From: CAVYTF01 sp963708205
GTDB taxonomy: Bacteria; Bacteroidota; Bacteroidia; Chitinophagales; Chitinophagaceae
DNA: 64,000 bases
Assembly (NCBI GenBank): GCA_963708205.1
Contig: OY970196.1
Coordinates: 496,001-560,000 of the forward strand
Reading direction: 5' to 3'
Shown: positions 60,660 through 64,000 of the stretch, in pieces
How positions within the stretch are numbered: position 1 is the stretch's first letter
Layout of the letters: each line of letters starts with the position of its first letter
Notes under the pieces: model-generated
Told to the model about the DNA's origin: nothing
The model's input: only the letters and a program-made list of their open reading frames with translations
The model's database searches: none
Position numbers and translations under genes: made by a program

Positions 60660-61472
60660 TTAGTTATTACTAGCTTTGCTCCATAGCTGTTTTATTTCTT
60701 TTGCATCAAGCACCCTATTATAAATTCTCACTTCATCCATGCTTCCTGTAAAAAAGTCGGGATCCTGCGCCCACCAAATCCCTAAACGAACCGGCTCTCC
60801 TGAACATATTGGGCTTGCAGTTTTTTGATTAATATTTGCAAGCTTACCATTGATATATATTTTCTGAATGTTATTATTAAATGTTACTGCAACATGATTC
60901 CACGCGTTCAAAGTAACCAGAGAGTCACTTGTTACCGGTTGATTCCATCCGCCATCGGAAGCATCACAATAATTTTCCTGCCGGATGCTAAAACTAATAT
61001 TGGTATAAGAAGGAATTCCTAACTCGAAGGACTGATAAAATCCCGGAGAACCTGCCGGACTATTATAAGACATTTTGCTCATAAGCAATTGTGTAGTACC
61101 GCTTGAAGTTGGGTAAAATTCCATAGCAAATGTGGCTGCTGTAAGACCATCCACATCTTTTTCAGGTATTTCAATATATGCCTGAGATGTACCAAAATAT
61201 ATTGCGCTTTTCTTATTTCCAAATCTATCATTTACATAAGTAATGGTCCCGCCCTTTAGGGTACCGTTATTGCCGTTGCCGCTGGCATCCTTAAGATTTT
61301 TGTTGAAAGGCAAATAGCAAATCAAGCCGCTATCGGTTGGTGAAGCAGTTGCTGTCTGCATTAAATTATCGGTAGTTGTTTTATTTACAGCTCCCGTTTC
61401 TTTGCTGCAGGATACAGCAATAATTGCAGCTACTAATATGATAGCGGAAGAATTGAGAAGAATCTTTTTCAT
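60660..61472 (-). CDS. LamG-like concanavalin A-fold lipoprotein (copy 2)
   Basis: The 270-residue protein has a lipobox (AVSCSK, Cys about 22) and a LamG-like/laminin G-3 domain (about residues 50-265): SGLICYLPFNKNLKDASGNGNNGTLKG, YIEIPEKDVDGLTAATFAMEFYP, LNAWNHVAVTFNNNIQKIYINGKLAN and FFTGSMDEVRIYNRVLDAKEIKQLW. Such domains bind carbohydrate or act as interaction modules on the cell surface. It is the downstream member of a tandem pair that shares about half of its residues with the next gene; the two lie 25 bp apart. Confidence 0.88.
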   Translation of the reverse strand: MKKILLNSSAIILVAAIIAVSCSKETGAVNKTTTDNLMQTATASPTDSGLICYLPFNKNLKDASGNGNNGTLKGGTITYVNDRFGNKKSAIYFGTSQAYIEIPEKDVDGLTAATFAMEFYPTSSGTTQLLMSKMSYNSPAGSPGFYQSFELGIPSYTNISFSIRQENYCDASDGGWNQPVTSDSLVTLNAWNHVAVTFNNNIQKIYINGKLANINQKTASPICSGEPVRLGIWWAQDPDFFTGSMDEVRIYNRVLDAKEIKQLWSKASNN

Positions 61473-61497
61473 TTGTTTCTTTTAATATTGTTTCTAA

Positions 61498-62292
61498 TTA
61501 TTGTTTTGCTAATTGCTTTATTTCATTTGCAGATAAAGCTCTGTTATACACCCTGAATTCATCCAGGTAACCGTTGAAATGTGAAGGATCCTGCTGCCAC
61601 CAAACACCTAATCTAACAGGCTCTCCGGAACAAACAGCAGCGGCATGTTTTACGGTAGTGTTGGCTAACTTTCCATTGAGATAAATTTTTTCCAGATTAT
61701 CATTAAATATTACGGTAACATTATTCCATGCATTCAAAATAAAAGAAGAATCGCTTACAACTTCGTTCCAGCCCGTTGAAGGATCAGCATCGCAATCGCC
61801 GTTGGAGCGCACATCAAAAGTGAGGTTATATGGCTCTGTAAATCCTAATCTTAATGATTGATAAAAACCGGGTGAGCCCTGCGGAATATCGTAAGACATT
61901 TTACTCATTAAATATTGACTGCTGCCATTAGCTTCTGTTGGATAAAAATCAACAGAGAAAGTAGCTTTGGTAAGTCCGGCAATATCTTTTTCAGGAACTT
62001 CTATGAATGCGTTGGTGTTTAAAAGTGAAAGAGCGCTTTTCTTATTTCCAAATTTATCATTAACATACGAGATAGAGCCATTTTGAACAGTGCCGTTATT
62101 GCCGTGACCGCTTGCATCATTTAAATTTTTGTGGAAAGGAAGATAACAAATCAAGCCACTATCACTAACAGATGCAGTAACAGGCTGTGGTGTGTTAGCT
62201 GTACTTTTTGCAGCATTTTCTTTGCTGCAGGATATAACTGCAATTATGGCTACCACAATGATAGCGGCGTAATTGAGTAACATTTTTTTCAT
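61498..62292 (-). CDS. LamG-like concanavalin A-fold lipoprotein (copy 1)
   Basis: The 264-residue paralogue of the previous gene has lipobox VISCSK (Cys about 22) and the same LamG segments: SGLICYLPFHKNLNDASGHGNNGTVQNG, FIEVPEKDIAGLTKATFSVDFYP, LNAWNNVTVIFNDNLEKIYLNGKLAN, CSGEPVRLGVWWQQDP and NGYLDEFRVYNRALSANEIKQL. Conservation is highest at the NAWN, CSGEPVRLG and VYNR parts and lower in the first 40 residues after the lipobox. It is the first gene of the pair. Confidence 0.88.
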   Translation of the reverse strand: MKKMLLNYAAIIVVAIIAVISCSKENAAKSTANTPQPVTASVSDSGLICYLPFHKNLNDASGHGNNGTVQNGSISYVNDKFGNKKSALSLLNTNAFIEVPEKDIAGLTKATFSVDFYPTEANGSSQYLMSKMSYDIPQGSPGFYQSLRLGFTEPYNLTFDVRSNGDCDADPSTGWNEVVSDSSFILNAWNNVTVIFNDNLEKIYLNGKLANTTVKHAAAVCSGEPVRLGVWWQQDPSHFNGYLDEFRVYNRALSANEIKQLAKQ

Positions 62293-62312
62293 TTGATTAA
62301 ATTTATTTTTAA

Positions 62313-62342
62313 TGAAAGTATATAAAATACTTTACCGCCAAA
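62313..62342 (-). promoter_or_regulatory. Possible promoter of the LamG pair
   Basis: On the minus strand TTTG (62339-62342) and TACTTTCA (62313-62320) lie 18 nt apart. The -7 box has two mismatches to TAnnTTTG. The start would be about 20 nt before the ATG at 62292. Confidence 0.4.
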
Positions 62343-62412
62343 GAAAATGCGCGATTTAATTTTGATTAAATCTAAAAAATATTTTTCCGGAGGAAATTCC
62401 TCTGATTAAATA

Positions 62413-63309
62413 TCAGAGTTTATCTAAGAGAATGGTGTACGAATTTTCTTTACCTGCTACAATGTGTATAAGCGAAGTATAGGCCGCATAGCCGGTTGCA
62501 GCAATGTTTAAGGAAGGATTGCCTGCGCCAAGAATTTCTATTTCGCAGAAACCTTTAGCATCTGTGGAAGCAGTTTTTTTAGTGTTGCTGACAGTGATTG
62601 CGGCATTAACAACAGGCAAACCGGAAACCTTGTCTGCAGCCGTGATATCTAAAGTGGTGTGATGAATATTTATCACGGGTATTTGAGCAACTTTATTTAA
62701 ACCATTATAGAAAGCAATATTTGTGGTCTTATATTTCTTACCAAGCTTCAACAAATTCTTTACATCCTTATCTACTGTTTTTAGATTTGATTTGAAGGCT
62801 GATGTGAGCGTGGGAGAAACGGCGTGCACTTCTTCTGAAGAGCCCTGCATATTGGAAAAAGTATCAATGAAGGATTGAAGTTGCTTAAGATCTCCGGCAG
62901 TAACATAATCATCTGTAATGGCAGCGAGATTAGCGTTCATAATATCGTGGGCCGACTGAGCATGGGCAGCAGCGTCTGCATCTGAGACACTGGTATAATA
63001 GGTTTCTGCATCATTAAGAGACATGGATACTGATAATTGCCCAAGCGAATCTAACTGCACCTGCGCATTGCCGCAAAGGGTGGCGGCGAAAGCGCCCATA
63101 TCGTTTTTAGCCACTAATTTATCTGCACTAAAGCCTGAATTATTAACGCCTGCAAGTACAGCGGAAGCGTTGGCGATGCCATTGTCAGTATTGAAAAGTT
63201 TGTTGAGATTGGTAAATGCTGTATCTGCTGCATAAACAGCAGCATTGCCTGAAAGAAAATTTGCTAAACCGCTATTGCGGCTCATTTTGGCTTGTTCGCG
63301 ATTGTCCAT
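62413..63309 (-). CDS. Array-associated protein C: helical N-terminus, carboxypeptidase-regulatory-like C-terminus
   Basis: I do not recognise this 298-residue protein as a whole. It lacks a signal peptide. Residues 1-205 are helical and Ala/Asp/Asn/Leu-rich (AKMSRNSGLANFLSGNAAVY, then YYTSVSDADAAAHAQSAHDIM). Residues 212-298 form a beta-sandwich like a carboxypeptidase-regulatory or Cna-B domain: TLDITAADKVSGLPVVNAAITVSNTKKTASTDAKGFCEIEILGAG and the closing YTILLDKL. In order (helical half, Ig-like half) it parallels the proteins of the two other array loci. The start is 68 bp from a 12-unit 21-bp array. GC content is higher than in the genes on each side. Confidence 0.75.
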   Translation of the reverse strand: MDNREQAKMSRNSGLANFLSGNAAVYAADTAFTNLNKLFNTDNGIANASAVLAGVNNSGFSADKLVAKNDMGAFAATLCGNAQVQLDSLGQLSVSMSLNDAETYYTSVSDADAAAHAQSAHDIMNANLAAITDDYVTAGDLKQLQSFIDTFSNMQGSSEEVHAVSPTLTSAFKSNLKTVDKDVKNLLKLGKKYKTTNIAFYNGLNKVAQIPVINIHHTTLDITAADKVSGLPVVNAAITVSNTKKTASTDAKGFCEIEILGAGNPSLNIAATGYAAYTSLIHIVAGKENSYTILLDKL

Positions 63310-63377
63310 CTTGGTTGCTTTAATTTTTATAAATGTAGACTTATTATTTTACAAAGGGATTTTTTTCGAAAAAAAGC

Positions 63378-63629
63378 CGACAGGGCTTAGATGATTGTCG
63401 ACAGACGTTAGATGCGAACCGACATGAGTTTTATGGCTGCCGACAGGTCTTAGATGCGAACCGACAAGGCTTTTATGACTTTCGACAGACCTTAGATGCG
63501 AACCGACAAGGCTTTTATGACTTTCGACAGACCTTAGATGCGGACCGACAAGGCTTTTATGACTATCGACAGACCTTAGATGCGAACCAACAGGGCTTAG
63601 ATGAGTGTTAACAGTGATTGGATGCGTAT
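63378..63629. repeat. 21-bp tandem array C, twelve units
   Basis: Units start every 21 bp from 63378 to 63609 with no indel. Two types alternate: CGACAGACCTTAGATGCGAA plus C, and CGACAAGGCTTTTATGACTT plus T. So the higher-order period is 42 bp from the second to the tenth unit; the end units are diverged. Read on the minus strand it encodes heptads such as VGSHLRS and VESHKSL in an open frame (63648-63349) that is in frame with gene C but ends 13 codons before its ATG. There are no spacers, so it is not CRISPR. Confidence 0.95.
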
Positions 63630-63713
63630 CGGTTGTTTTTTCAACCAATATTCTTTTTATTATCCTCTTCTTTTAGCGAATACAATAATTTAGCGCGATA
63701 AAAAATTGGGAAA

Positions 63714-64000
63714 GTGCAGGAAGAAGCCGTAAAAATATCTGTTGTCATTTGCAGTTATAACCGCGCAAAATATATTGTTGGCGCGATGGACAGCCTTTAC
63801 CATCAAACGCTGCCAAAGCATTTGTACGAAACGATCGTGGTGGATAATAACAGTAAGGACAATACGAAAGAAATTTGCCTAAACTACATTGCAGCACATC
63901 CTGACTATAATATTTTTTATCTTGAAGAAAAGGAACAGGGCGCTTCTTTCGCACGCAATACGGGTGTAAAAAACTGCAAAGGCGAGTTGGTTGTTTTTAT
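63714..64000 (+). CDS. Family 2 glycosyltransferase, cut by the window end
   Basis: A frame starting at GTG 63714 runs to the end of the window without a stop. The 95 visible codons read VKISVVICSYNRAKYIVGAM, then LYHQTLPKHLYETIVVDNNSKDNTKE and EKEQGASFARNTGVKNCKGELVVF. These are the first strand, the DNNSxD nucleotide-binding motif and the ARNxGVxxxxGE motif of GT2 enzymes. Sugar and acceptor are unknown. It is the third GT2 gene in the last 6 kb. Confidence 0.85.
   Translation, partial: MQEEAVKISVVICSYNRAKYIVGAMDSLYHQTLPKHLYETIVVDNNSKDNTKEICLNYIAAHPDYNIFYLEEKEQGASFARNTGVKNCKGELVVF

Noticed and set aside
63378..63629. CRISPR array
   Set aside because: The units are directly adjacent at 21 bp with no unique spacers, and no cas gene is in the window.
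63349..63648. A protein-coding gene from the heptad-repeat frame
   Set aside because: It is an artefact of a 21-bp unit (seven codons) free of stops in one frame; it has no start context or homologue pattern. Kept only as an observation on frame.
1..64000. tRNA or rRNA genes
   Set aside because: I scanned for T-loop (GGTTCGAATCC-like) and rRNA-like sequence and found none, though a covariance search was not possible.

Overview
The window looks like a chromosomal segment of a Bacteroidota member, most likely of the Chitinophagaceae or a close relative. The evidence is AT-rich DNA, C-terminal type IX secretion sorting domains, SusD-free lipoproteins with SxC lipoboxes, a 290-residue primary sigma factor, promoter boxes of the Bacteroidota form (TTTG, about 19-21 nt, TAnnTTTG), a two-gene methionine synthase, a bifunctional DAHP synthase/chorismate mutase, bacillithiol synthesis and a sphingomyelin-synthase-like phosphotransferase. 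I saw no rRNA, tRNA, CRISPR array, insertion sequence or prophage.

Layout. 1-5.6 kb: a large secreted GloVer-repeat/MopE/Calx-beta/T9SS protein, a DinB-family protein, the first 'array' locus and a small membrane protein. 5.6-12.5 kb: UbiA-type prenyltransferase, SpoU methyltransferase, IspD, and a three-gene surface-polysaccharide operon (oxidoreductase, sugar-phosphate transferase, acyltransferase). 12.5-17.8 kb: GlmS, an ECF sigma factor coupled to a membrane protease with an anti-sigma-like N-terminus, and lipoproteins. 17.8-24.9 kb: a phenylalanine/tyrosine cluster (pheA, aminotransferase, tyrA, DAHP synthase-chorismate mutase) headed by a consensus promoter, a Phe/Tyr-rich leader peptide and a complete antiterminator/terminator pair; a hypothetical gene and a DEAD-box helicase interrupt it. 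24.9-38.8 kb: secreted LRR protein, second array locus, phosphofructokinase and pyruvate kinase, lipid enzymes, a UvrD-type helicase-nuclease, RecR. 39-48 kb: split MetH, a RES/Xre toxin-antitoxin pair, cytochrome c maturation genes (CcmE with a CxxxY haem motif, CcmF). 48-58 kb: BshB1, desaturase, SSB, dipeptide epimerase and peptidase T, FKBP isomerase, Fmt, primary sigma factor. 58-64 kb: glycosyltransferases, FkbM methyltransferase, two tandem LamG lipoproteins, the third array locus and a glycosyltransferase cut by the window end.

Two things deserve most attention. First, three separate minus-strand genes (starts at 4808, 26756 and 63309) each have an array of exactly 21-bp tandem repeats 45-95 bp upstream. 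The arrays have different unit sequences, two of them alternate two unit types, and the genes encode signal-less proteins with a helical N-terminal half and a beta-sandwich-like C-terminal half. I know of no described system of this form. Second, the aromatic amino acid cluster carries a textbook-quality but almost leaderless attenuator at 17858-18032.

A family of about 60-bp interspersed repeats with a TTGCGACGCAA-like core occurs at least seven times, only between genes, and one copy lies exactly between the two halves of MetH.
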